The translations under genes and the position numbers were made by a program. Below the pieces are notes generated by a model that saw nothing but the letters and a program-made list of their open reading frames with translations, ran no database searches and was not told where the DNA came from. Below, piece by piece: positions 37,388-45,197 of a stretch of DNA of 64,000 nt. Origin of the DNA: Desulfobulbaceae bacterium. Lineage in GTDB: Bacteria; Desulfobacterota; Desulfobulbia; Desulfobulbales; Desulfocapsaceae. The stretch is taken from NCBI GenBank assembly GCA_024636345.1, contig JAGXHG010000026.1:1-64000 (forward strand). Reading direction: 5' to 3'. Every line of letters begins with the position of its first letter. Position 1 is the first letter of the stretch.

Positions 37388-38398
37388 ATGAAAGTAACAG
37401 ACGGCACTACCTACCGCATGCTCCAAACCAATCTGGGCAGGATTACCACCAGGCTTGAGAATCTACGTCTCCAGGGCGCTACCGGTATCAAGCTGAACAA
37501 GCCATCAGATGATCCTGCCTCTATCCGGCCCGTTCTCACCACCCGGACCCAGATCAGAAGCACCGAACGCTACCTCGATACCATGGGTGTATCACTGGAC
37601 AAAATGGAGTCCACCGACGGCCACTTCGAGCATGTGGAAAATATCCTGCAACGGGTCAAGGAGATCACCATCAACTCCATTAACGCCGCCATGTCTCCTG
37701 CCGACATGAACGTTTTTGCCGATGAGGTCAGTAATCTGCGCCAGGAGCTCCTGGATTCAGCCAACGCTATGGTGGACGGCAAGTATATCTTTGCTGGATA
37801 CCAGGAGGACGTCAAACCCTTTGTCCAAAATACTGCGTACGACCCAGCATTATACGACCAGGCAGACTCTACAACCTGGCCTTATATCTACAAGGGCGAT
37901 CCAAACCCCACCAAACTGGAGATCACTCCGGGTGAACAGTTAGAGGTCAATCTGACCGGCAATGATCTGTTCATGGGAATCAGCAACAGCGTCATGCAGT
38001 TAGGCGGCCCCACTCCACCAGCCATCTATGCTTCGGACGCTGGAAGAGTTGATATTTTCAGCGTTCTCACCCGGGTAGAAGAAGCCCTGCGTGCCGGCAA
38101 TATCGACGATCCGGCAGGCGCAGGAGGCGGACTGCAACAGCAGCTGACAAATTTGGACACCGCAGCCGACCAGGGCCGCCGACTGCGCAGTCAGCTTGGC
38201 AACAGGGCCAGCAGAGTTGAAACTGCAATGATGCATCAGGAGGATGTGCTGATTGATCTGAGCCAGATCCTTTCCCGATACCAGGACGCCGATGCCATTG
38301 ACACCTTCGCCGAAATCAGCAAGCAGGAGACCGCCTTCCAGGCAGCACTCAGCATCACCGCTAAAATATCAAAAATCTCTATCCTTGATTATTTATAG
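37388..38398 (+). CDS. flgL: Flagellar hook-filament junction protein FlgL
   Basis: A 336-residue flagellin-like junction protein (HAP3). It has a coiled N-terminus (MLQTNLGRITTRLENLRLQG, then LNKPSDDPA), a central beta insert and the C-terminal ISKQETAFQAALSITAKISK helix. A 174-base gap separates it from flgK with no recognisable promoter. It joins FlgK to the flagellin filament. Confidence 0.95.
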   Translation: MKVTDGTTYRMLQTNLGRITTRLENLRLQGATGIKLNKPSDDPASIRPVLTTRTQIRSTERYLDTMGVSLDKMESTDGHFEHVENILQRVKEITINSINAAMSPADMNVFADEVSNLRQELLDSANAMVDGKYIFAGYQEDVKPFVQNTAYDPALYDQADSTTWPYIYKGDPNPTKLEITPGEQLEVNLTGNDLFMGISNSVMQLGGPTPPAIYASDAGRVDIFSVLTRVEEALRAGNIDDPAGAGGGLQQQLTNLDTAADQGRRLRSQLGNRASRVETAMMHQEDVLIDLSQILSRYQDADAIDTFAEISKQETAFQAALSITAKISKISILDYL

Positions 38399-38435
38399 CA
38401 GATAGCATACGCTTGAAAAACTTTAGATTACAATA

Positions 38436-38469
38436 TTTTTGTTCCCTTGTTGAAACAGGGGAGCAAAAA
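38436..38469 (+). promoter_or_regulatory. Long hairpin in the csrA leader
   Basis: Arms 38436-38451 and 38454-38469 pair over 16 positions with two G-T wobbles. No T-tract follows, so it is not a standard terminator. The 3' arm contains AGGGGAG, and a smaller hairpin (38480-38495) and a GGA-containing ribosome-binding site follow before csrA. CsrA binds GGA in loops or exposed RNA, so this leader may mediate autoregulation. That is inference. Confidence 0.45.
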
Positions 38470-38522
38470 TACTTGCGCCTCAGACCTACGTCTGATCTTC
38501 ACTCATATTACGGAGTTCAACC

Positions 38523-38765
38523 ATGCTGGTTCTTACCAGAAAGCCCGGTGAAGGATTTGTTATCGGGGACGATATAACGATCAAGATCGTCGAGATGAAA
38601 GGTGGCGGTGTTCGCATCGGTATCGAAGCGCCTCAAGACAAAAAAATCTACCGGCAGGAGATCTATGACCGTATCACAATGGAGAACCAGGCCGCAGCAC
38701 AGTGGAATATGACCGACCTGAATACCCTCAGCGACAACCTTTCAGTGGAAATAAAGAAAAAATGA
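38523..38765 (+). CDS. csrA: Translational regulator CsrA
   Basis: An 80-residue RNA-binding dimer with the near-invariant [18 protein letters not shown] start and the [20 protein letters not shown] core. In flagellated bacteria that also have FliW, CsrA represses flagellin translation until FliW binds it. The ATG of fliW overlaps its stop, so both come from one message. The C-terminal 20 residues exceed the E. coli length, as in FliW-type CsrA proteins. Confidence 0.97.
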   Translation: MLVLTRKPGEGFVIGDDITIKIVEMKGGGVRIGIEAPQDKKIYRQEIYDRITMENQAAAQWNMTDLNTLSDNLSVEIKKK

Positions 38766-39181
38766 AAAAAATAGAGACACGCTTTGGCGAAGTTGAATAC
38801 GACCCGGAAAATCTGCTCATCTTTCCAGCCGGCCTGATCGGCTTCCCCACCCTACGCTCCTTCATTGTTATGCCTAACAAAAAACAAGGCCCGCTATTCT
38901 GGATTCAAAGCGTTGATGACCCGGATATAGCCTTTGTCCTCACCGATCCAACCAATTTTTTCCTCGATTATAAGGCTGCACCTGATAATGCGGAGAGAAA
39001 CTCATTACAGATAAGTCCAGAAGACGAGTACTATGTCCTCAGCGTGGTCACCGTACCACCAGACCAAAAGATCAGCTTAAATCTGGCCGCACCCATATTC
39101 TTTGCCCCCAAGACCAACAGGGCTATTCAGGTTATTCTCGAAAACACAGAATATCACTCTCGAACGCCACTCCCAAGCTGA
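38762..39181 (+). CDS. fliW: Flagellar assembly factor FliW
   Basis: A 139-residue FliW that binds CsrA or flagellin in a partner switch and so couples flagellin synthesis to export. The [20 protein letters not shown] and GLIGFP motifs are typical. The ATG at 38762 lies in the csrA stop (ATGA); an upstream in-frame start at 38702 lies inside csrA and is unlikely. It is the last gene of the flagellar cluster and converges on the minus-strand glycan operon. Confidence 0.95.
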   Translation: MKKIETRFGEVEYDPENLLIFPAGLIGFPTLRSFIVMPNKKQGPLFWIQSVDDPDIAFVLTDPTNFFLDYKAAPDNAERNSLQISPEDEYYVLSVVTVPPDQKISLNLAAPIFFAPKTNRAIQVILENTEYHSRTPLPS

Positions 39182-39287
39182 TGAAGGCCTGACCCTTTTA
39201 GTTGAAACCCGACAATATTTCTTATGCATCTGATCTGTCCGTTTTCTCCCGAACATCTTCTTTCTGCACGGGACAGAACCGAGAAGT

Positions 39288-41264
39288 CTATTCTTCCACG
39301 CTCAATTCAACAGAAAACGGCATCAATCTCCCCCCAGCACATGCGGTATCATCCAATTCACACAAGGAAAACGAAACCCTGGTTAAATGACGGTCACCCG
39401 CCCATTGATGTTTGAGCATGGGGATTGCCGCGCAGTCTGCTGGGTTCCAGGAAAAAACCAGTTTGCGGCCTGTGGAATCTTCAATCATGAGACGCCCATC
39501 CGTTGCCCCGAAAGCTGCCGTACTTGAAACCAATGTTGAAGCAGGGTAGCCATGCGTAACCTCTTGGTCGATCTGAAACGACTCAATTTCAGGCCCGCCA
39601 TTAACACAAAGTACGACCAGAGGGGATGAAAAAAATTCAGGAAGCAGTGTGACAATTCCAACGCGAACGATCCCCAGTGGCCGTTCTAACTGCTGGAAGT
39701 CGTACGACAACCTCACCCGCTCGTTTTTAGCATCAATCGCAATTTCCTTTGCCAAAGTGCCCTGAGCCAGTGGAACCATAGCGCTGATGAGCAGCTCAGT
39801 GCCTTGCTGCCGGATATTTGGCGTAACCCATTCAAGATCAGTCATGCGATTGCGCTCACCGGGCACCTCAATGAGAACCCCCCCAGAATAGAAGTCGGCA
39901 CCAAGCTCAATGGATTTGAAGTAACCCTGCGGCAGCGAACCAATGATTGGCTCATAGTTCTGTGACTTAAACGCCAGAGAGTTGATTGCCAGACCCCGAC
40001 GCGCGTTCAGAACAAGGTGCATATTGGGCGTTGTGATCGTCCACAGTATCCCTTCCTCGTCTCGAACAATCTGAACACCATCCGGCAGACTTTTTTCAGT
40101 CAAAAAGTGATGCTGTCCCACCTTTTCACAGCTCTTACGCTCCGATTCCACCATACCCAATCGACGACTTGCCGCGGCAACACGCTCGCATGTTTCACTC
40201 CATCGATCATCAGTGATGTGAGTGCGCAGATCGCTTGCCCAAAACTCACAAAGTTCTCGCCTGGCATCGTCAGGCGCATCACCATTTCGCATTAATAGCT
40301 GATGGATCTGATGACAAATAGTGTTCAGCCACAAATCGTCCCTGCCAGTCACGGCCCAACGGTTGATGTTGTACTTTGCCTGCTTTTTGACAGGAATCGG
40401 CTGACTCACGGAAGTCAACCGCTGGATATTGGGGTTTTGCGTTGCGCCTTGGGATTTTAACGCCTCGCTGGGACTCAGCCAGTCGAGTGCCAGTTCTTCC
40501 TGCAAACGGATACAGATCCGTTCAAATCGTCCCCACTCCCCGCCGGGGTGAAGACGAGACTCAGCCGTAAATCTTCCCGGCCGATAGTCAAAGATCTCAA
40601 CGTCATTACAATAGATGGGCAGAACAGCATCGTCCTGCTCAGCTCGTTGTTTCACATATGCCAGATATTCGGGGACAGGAATATCGCCATGCACGACCCG
40701 CTGTAATCGTTGAAACAATATCGAATCGGACCAGAGCACGGGCATCGACCGCTCACCACACCCCAACGCATGGGTTGGGGTCGCGATAAGCGGAGCATGA
40801 TTCAGCCCCAAAGCCAAGCGCACATTGTCACGATCCATAACGATGCCTTGGTAACCAGCCTCTACATACAGATCCACCATACCGGTCGAAAAGGCCATTT
40901 CGTTCACCAACGCGATGCAGGGCATAACGCCCAGTATCGCCTGGTATTCATCTATCCCCAGTTTCTGGTTCCAGTGATTCACCTGGTAAGGCACCAGTGG
41001 GCCGATGATCTGACCCCATCCACTGCCGATCAATTCACACTGATGATTTTCAAGCATCTGGCGAAAGCGTTCCACCCACGATTGATCCAGCAAAGCAATC
41101 TGCTGCAGCGTCCAACCGGTCAGCTCGATACCAACGGGGATACCCGTGCGCTCAACCAATTCCAGCACCGGCCAATAACACTTGCTGATGACCTCGGACC
41201 GTGCCTCCGTCTTGACCGAAGAAAACGCCAGATTAAGGTGAAAAATCAAATAACCCTGTGCCAT
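39288..41264 (-). CDS. GH57-like glycoside hydrolase family protein
   Basis: A 658-residue cytoplasmic protein with no signal peptide. The first 300 residues resemble the GH57 alpha-amylase/glucanotransferase barrel (start YLIFHLNLAFSS, then ELTGWTLQQIALL, and an IYCNDVEIFDYRPGRF segment around the expected catalytic aspartate). The C-terminal half is beta-rich. GH57-like proteins of unknown substrate occur in surface polysaccharide loci, where they may act on a glycan precursor rather than starch. It is the last gene of a six-gene operon and starts 2 bases after the PseG-like gene. Hydrolase activity is not proven by the motifs I can see. Confidence 0.7.
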   Translation of the reverse strand: MAQGYLIFHLNLAFSSVKTEARSEVISKCYWPVLELVERTGIPVGIELTGWTLQQIALLDQSWVERFRQMLENHQCELIGSGWGQIIGPLVPYQVNHWNQKLGIDEYQAILGVMPCIALVNEMAFSTGMVDLYVEAGYQGIVMDRDNVRLALGLNHAPLIATPTHALGCGERSMPVLWSDSILFQRLQRVVHGDIPVPEYLAYVKQRAEQDDAVLPIYCNDVEIFDYRPGRFTAESRLHPGGEWGRFERICIRLQEELALDWLSPSEALKSQGATQNPNIQRLTSVSQPIPVKKQAKYNINRWAVTGRDDLWLNTICHQIHQLLMRNGDAPDDARRELCEFWASDLRTHITDDRWSETCERVAAASRRLGMVESERKSCEKVGQHHFLTEKSLPDGVQIVRDEEGILWTITTPNMHLVLNARRGLAINSLAFKSQNYEPIIGSLPQGYFKSIELGADFYSGGVLIEVPGERNRMTDLEWVTPNIRQQGTELLISAMVPLAQGTLAKEIAIDAKNERVRLSYDFQQLERPLGIVRVGIVTLLPEFFSSPLVVLCVNGGPEIESFQIDQEVTHGYPASTLVSSTAAFGATDGRLMIEDSTGRKLVFSWNPADCAAIPMLKHQWAGDRHLTRVSFSLCELDDTACAGGRLMPFSVELSVEE

Positions 41265-41266
41265 AA

Positions 41267-42253
41267 CTAAACCATCAACCTCGATACGGCCTGCGAAAAT
41301 TTATGCCCACCCGGAACCGACAGCCTCTGTCGCGCGCTCCGTGAAAGCGAGGCTGCCAAGGTATCATCCGCCATCAATTCATTCAGCTGAGCCACCGCCT
41401 CTTCCTCATTTCTTACCACCAATGCAATACCTTCTGCGGCAATTGAGGCCAGTTCAGCGTCATCCTTGTTGCCATACGGGGAAAAGACGACGGTTGGCAC
41501 ACCGTAATAAAGCAACTCAAAAAAACTGACGCCATAAACTGTCACCGCATAACTGGCCCCCACCATCAGATCATCCAAACCCGATGGCGACTGATGATTC
41601 ACCTTGGAAAAACGTGGCGAAGGTGGCCAAACCGGTTGCTGGGCATAAGGCCCGGTCACCCAGTGCAATTCAGTATCATCAGGAAGTTCCGCATTGAGCA
41701 ACGATGGCAGAGTTTTGCCTAAACCTGTTGCATCGCTGCCTCCAGCCAGGGCAAGGACTTTTCTGCCTGGATGCCATGCCTTGGAGGGATATTTCACATT
41801 GAGCAGAAAACAGTCCCAGCCATAAATAATTGGGGCGGAACCGGTAATGCTCTCAGGTGGAGAAAAACGAAACGAGGGAATAAAGACCAAGTCGAGATTA
41901 CGGTAATGGCTAACAAGACTATCCACGCCGATGACCTTGTGCCCGCCCTGCCGCAGGACCTTCAGAAAAAGATCCAGATCTGCAGGTATCAAGCGCGGAT
42001 GCAAATCAAGAATCACAATTTGGGCGTCACAATGATGTGTTTGTTGCCTGATCTTGTCGATCAGGTTTTCCTCAATCCCCATAAACTGGTGCTTAAACTC
42101 AGCCAGATCACCACGCTGAACCGGATCACCCTGAATGAGAAGATCCACATTGGCACCAAGGTCATAATGCAGGGCACGAGCCACCACAAGGGAGCGGGCC
42201 AAATGCCCAAGACCCAACCCTGCGCCGGCATGGCAGACAATGAGAGCGTTCAT
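41267..42253 (-). CDS. PseG-like GT-B fold nucleotide-sugar hydrolase or glycosyltransferase
   Basis: A 328-residue protein with a PseG/MurG-like pattern: N-terminal GLGLGHLARSLVVARAL, a middle VLALAGGSDATGLG and a C-terminal YGVSFFELLYYGVPTVVFSPY. PseG removes UDP from a pseudaminic acid precursor; relatives do the same for legionaminic acid or transfer sugars. Beside a NeuB-family gene, the natural reading is that it supplies the free sugar for that synthase. No acetyltransferase domain is fused. The exact substrate is unknown. Confidence 0.68.
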   Translation of the reverse strand: MNALIVCHAGAGLGLGHLARSLVVARALHYDLGANVDLLIQGDPVQRGDLAEFKHQFMGIEENLIDKIRQQTHHCDAQIVILDLHPRLIPADLDLFLKVLRQGGHKVIGVDSLVSHYRNLDLVFIPSFRFSPPESITGSAPIIYGWDCFLLNVKYPSKAWHPGRKVLALAGGSDATGLGKTLPSLLNAELPDDTELHWVTGPYAQQPVWPPSPRFSKVNHQSPSGLDDLMVGASYAVTVYGVSFFELLYYGVPTVVFSPYGNKDDAELASIAAEGIALVVRNEEEAVAQLNELMADDTLAASLSRSARQRLSVPGGHKFSQAVSRLMV

Positions 42254-42269
42254 GTTAGAGCAATAAATT

Positions 42270-43130
42270 TCAATTGGATAACTTCCATTGGGCGCGAATC
42301 TCTTTCATCGGCCGTAAGCCATCAGACGGATCGGCACGCCACAAACGGTCAGCCAGTTCAGAGGGGACGGCCTCCTTGACCCCATTGCCATCAGCCTCAA
42401 AACCCTTTTCAATATCCTGAATCACCGCACCAATCTGATCCGGCAGCCAGCAATGCCCGGCCCCGAACTCTTCGCCCTTGCCATCGAGATCAAGATGAAA
42501 TTCTATGACCCTTGCCCCCCACCGATGAATTGCCCGATGGATAACGACGGGCTCCACCGTATGATCAGACCACCCGACCTCACATCCGGTGGCCTGCCTA
42601 ATGGTGTCAATGGCGGCGAGGTTAGCCTCAGCATAAGGTGTGGGATAGGCAGAGGTGCAGTGCAGCAGGCTGGGCGACGAGCAGCCATTTTGCCGTAGTA
42701 TATCAGCAGCATGCCTGATCTCATCTATGGTCGCCATGCCGGTAGAGAGAACCACCGGCTTACCGGTTCTGGCACAGGCTACCAACAGGGCATCCCAGAG
42801 CAATTCATAGGAAGCAATTTTGTAAAAGGCCACATACGGTTCAAGCTCAGCAACCGCATCCAGATAGAAAGGAGTGCAGGAGAAATCGATCCCCAATTCG
42901 CGGCAGCGTTGCGCCAGTTTAGGGACAAATTCCAACGGCAGTTCCCATTCCTTGCGCTGACGATGCTGCTCTGAGCGCTCGAGAATTTCTGGAGAAAACA
43001 ACTGTTCAACCTTAAAAAGCTGGAACTTCACAGCTGAACATCCAGCACGGGCCGCTGCCTCGATAAAGTCAAAAGACCGTGACAAATCACGATGATGGTT
43101 ACTTGAGACTTCAGCAATAAAGCGAACCAT
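42270..43130 (-). CDS. NeuB-family nonulosonate synthase-like protein lacking the SAF domain
   Basis: A 286-residue protein equivalent to the TIM-barrel part of sialic, legionaminic and pseudaminic acid synthases (PEP plus an aldose gives a nonulosonate). Visible family blocks are the AEVSSNHH start, AVKFQ, KIASYEL, VVLSTGMATIDEI, LLHCTSAYPTPYAEANL and VGWSDHT. The C-terminal SAF/antifreeze-like domain of about 60 residues is absent. The metal-binding region is altered: EFHLDLDGKGEEFGAGHCWL stands where classical enzymes have EKHFTLD and GPDH. ATG at 43130 overlaps the upstream stop by 1 base; the TTG at 43133 is rejected. It may act on an unusual acceptor. Confidence 0.78.
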   Translation of the reverse strand: MVRFIAEVSSNHHRDLSRSFDFIEAAARAGCSAVKFQLFKVEQLFSPEILERSEQHRQRKEWELPLEFVPKLAQRCRELGIDFSCTPFYLDAVAELEPYVAFYKIASYELLWDALLVACARTGKPVVLSTGMATIDEIRHAADILRQNGCSSPSLLHCTSAYPTPYAEANLAAIDTIRQATGCEVGWSDHTVEPVVIHRAIHRWGARVIEFHLDLDGKGEEFGAGHCWLPDQIGAVIQDIEKGFEADGNGVKEAVPSELADRLWRADPSDGLRPMKEIRAQWKLSN

Positions 43131-44350
43131 CAACCGACCTCCACCTGAATACTAGCCAAAGCCTGCTTTACACGAGTCAACACTTCATCACGATTCTCCC
43201 CGGAAACAATCACATACCCAAACCTGTCAGGATGCATATGAATTTTCGGCTGCATCTCACCCTCCCTACGGAAAAAGCCATATGCAAGCAGCCCCGGGAT
43301 CTGTTTGAGTTTCTCTTCGCCGGTTATTTGTTTAATCTTCCCTTCCGTTGGAAACCAATAGCGAATAGCAGTGGCACGATCATATTTGGGAATGAGTTGT
43401 AATGGACTTACGACCTCTCCCAGCGAATATAAGATCACAGCCTCCACCAAACTGACTCCCGATGCAGCCGGAATCTGATGGGTCGCAAACCAGCCACCCG
43501 AAAGACGGGCGGCAAGTTCAATGATAAGCGGCCTGCCGGTATTATCAATGACGATATCTCCCTTAATGAGGCCTTCAGTGATTCCCAGTGCCGATGCCCC
43601 ACGAAGAATCAAATTGTCTATCGCTTTTTTCGTTGTGGTATCGAGGAGAGCAGGGATTGTCCCACCATCCTCAATGATATTTGGCCGGAACTGTTCAAGG
43701 CGGGAATAATTCCGCTCGGCAATGGCCGGAGTATAACACTTGCCATCAAGGATATAGGACTCCGTGGAAAGCTGCATCCCCGGGATAAACTCCTCAAGGA
43801 TCAAACGCCCGGAATCCCCCCAACGCCTTGACTCTGCAAACACCCAATCGAAATCAACACTGGTGTCAATCAGCAATACCCCCCGCGCACCCCGCCCATC
43901 AACAGGTTTGAGGACAAAATCGCGTCTGCTGCCGTCATTGACAAATGAACGTAATTGCTCCACATTATCAACACTTGCAAACCATGGACAGGCGACACCA
44001 TGCGACTTAAATCGTTCCTTCATCAACAACTTATCGATCACACACCTGGCAGCTTCCAAGCTGATTGAAGGAAGCCCGATTGCGTGTGCTACGCTGGCAA
44101 CCGTATAAGGGACATCATTGGCAATCGTCATTACACCGTGCACAGGACGCGATGCATGAAATTTAACGGCCTGTTTTTTAGTGGCCTCGGCATCACGGGT
44201 GGATACGAGGATTTTGTAATCAGCAAGTTCAAACCCCGGCGCATCGGGATTCATATCGGTGCCGACAACCAGCAGACCGCGCCGTTTTGCGGCCTCATAG
44301 GCTGGAACCTGCTCAACTCCGGCCCCTATAATCATCAGGGTCTTAGCCAA
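43130..44350 (-). CDS. ATP-grasp domain protein
   Basis: A 406-residue ATP-grasp enzyme resembling carbamoyl-phosphate synthase or PurK-type ligases. It has an N-terminal pre-ATP fold (LMIIGAGVEQVPAYEAAKRRG), FVLKPVDGRGARGVLLID (the ATP-binding strand-loop), LILEEFIPGMQLS and IELAARLSGGW (the metal-binding E/N region variant). Such enzymes join a carboxylate to an amine or thiol with ATP. In an operon with a NeuB-like synthase, the carboxylate could be the nonulosonate or an amino acid. The substrate is unknown. It overlaps both neighbours slightly, indicating coupling. Confidence 0.82.
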   Translation of the reverse strand: MAKTLMIIGAGVEQVPAYEAAKRRGLLVVGTDMNPDAPGFELADYKILVSTRDAEATKKQAVKFHASRPVHGVMTIANDVPYTVASVAHAIGLPSISLEAARCVIDKLLMKERFKSHGVACPWFASVDNVEQLRSFVNDGSRRDFVLKPVDGRGARGVLLIDTSVDFDWVFAESRRWGDSGRLILEEFIPGMQLSTESYILDGKCYTPAIAERNYSRLEQFRPNIIEDGGTIPALLDTTTKKAIDNLILRGASALGITEGLIKGDIVIDNTGRPLIIELAARLSGGWFATHQIPAASGVSLVEAVILYSLGEVVSPLQLIPKYDRATAIRYWFPTEGKIKQITGEEKLKQIPGLLAYGFFRREGEMQPKIHMHPDRFGYVIVSGENRDEVLTRVKQALASIQVEVG

Positions 44351-45089
44351 AATACATGCCTCCGTTCACATTCATTGTCTGCCCGGTAATATAAGAGGCC
44401 TCATCCGACGCCAGGTAACAAACGGCACTCGCCACCTCTTCAACTGTGCCGATGCGGCCGGCGGGTATTCCCTGCACCTTTTTCAGCCCCGCCTCGCTTG
44501 AAAGTTCCTTGGCAACCATATCAGTTGCAACCAGGCCCGGTGCCACCGCATTGCAGGTGATCCCCTCCGCAGAAAACAACTTGGCAACCGAGCGGGTTAG
44601 ATTAATCAATCCTGCTTTGGCAGCGGCATAATGCACCTGATTAAATCCCCCCCATTGCCCACCGATTGACGAAATGTTAATGATCCTCCCCCATCCTTTT
44701 TGACGCATTGCAGGCAATGCCTCTTGAATGGCAACAAAAGGGCCCCGGAGGTTCACGGCCATCATGTGGTCCCAATCATTATCCGTAATTTCAAGGAATG
44801 GTTTTTCTTGCGCCATAGCGGCATTATTGACCAATACATCAACGTCACCGGCAAAATGATCTCTGATTGCCCCCATGGCCTCCTGTAAACTGTTCCGGCT
44901 ATGAACATCAACCTGCACCGGCAATATCCTCTCAGAGGGATACGGGGCAAAATTTTCTCTATCTACCGGATGATTGCAATAACCGACAGCGACCCGAAGC
45001 CCGTCTGCTAAAAAACGACCGGCTATGCCACGGCCAATGCCGCGGCTTGCTCCGGTTACAAAAACTATACGAGGATCACGCTCACTCAT
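44343..45089 (-). CDS. Short-chain dehydrogenase/reductase (SDR)
   Basis: A 248-residue classical SDR. TGASRGIG is at residues 12-19, the NNAA motif follows, and the catalytic set is S141, Y154 and K158. The C-terminal YITGQTMNVNGGMYFG is FabG-like. Flagellin glycosylation loci often contain such an SDR (PtmA in Campylobacter). Here it probably reduces or oxidises a sugar keto group; involvement in fatty acid synthesis is less likely, given the operon. It overlaps the ATP-grasp gene by 8 bases. Confidence 0.85.
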   Translation of the reverse strand: MSERDPRIVFVTGASRGIGRGIAGRFLADGLRVAVGYCNHPVDRENFAPYPSERILPVQVDVHSRNSLQEAMGAIRDHFAGDVDVLVNNAAMAQEKPFLEITDNDWDHMMAVNLRGPFVAIQEALPAMRQKGWGRIINISSIGGQWGGFNQVHYAAAKAGLINLTRSVAKLFSAEGITCNAVAPGLVATDMVAKELSSEAGLKKVQGIPAGRIGTVEEVASAVCYLASDEASYITGQTMNVNGGMYFG

Positions 45090-45197
45090 TCATATGCCTT
45101 TCTTTTAACAATTTTAGTACGTCAGAGGTCTGATATTAAAAGGACATCAGACTGATTCAGCAGCTCGTCCTTTGGCACAGGCATCATACCAGCCATC

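Noticed and set aside
38436..38469. csrA-leader hairpin as terminator of flgL
   Set aside because: The stem ends in an A-tract rather than a T-tract on the plus strand, and on the minus strand no gene needs termination there.
40710..41270. 186-codon plus-strand frame inside the GH57-like gene
   Set aside because: Antisense of coding sequence, rich in H, Q and R, with no ribosome-binding site or homology pattern.
41771..42379. 202-codon plus-strand frame across the PseG-like and NeuB-like genes
   Set aside because: Crosses the junction of two real genes on the other strand and has no domain-like pattern.
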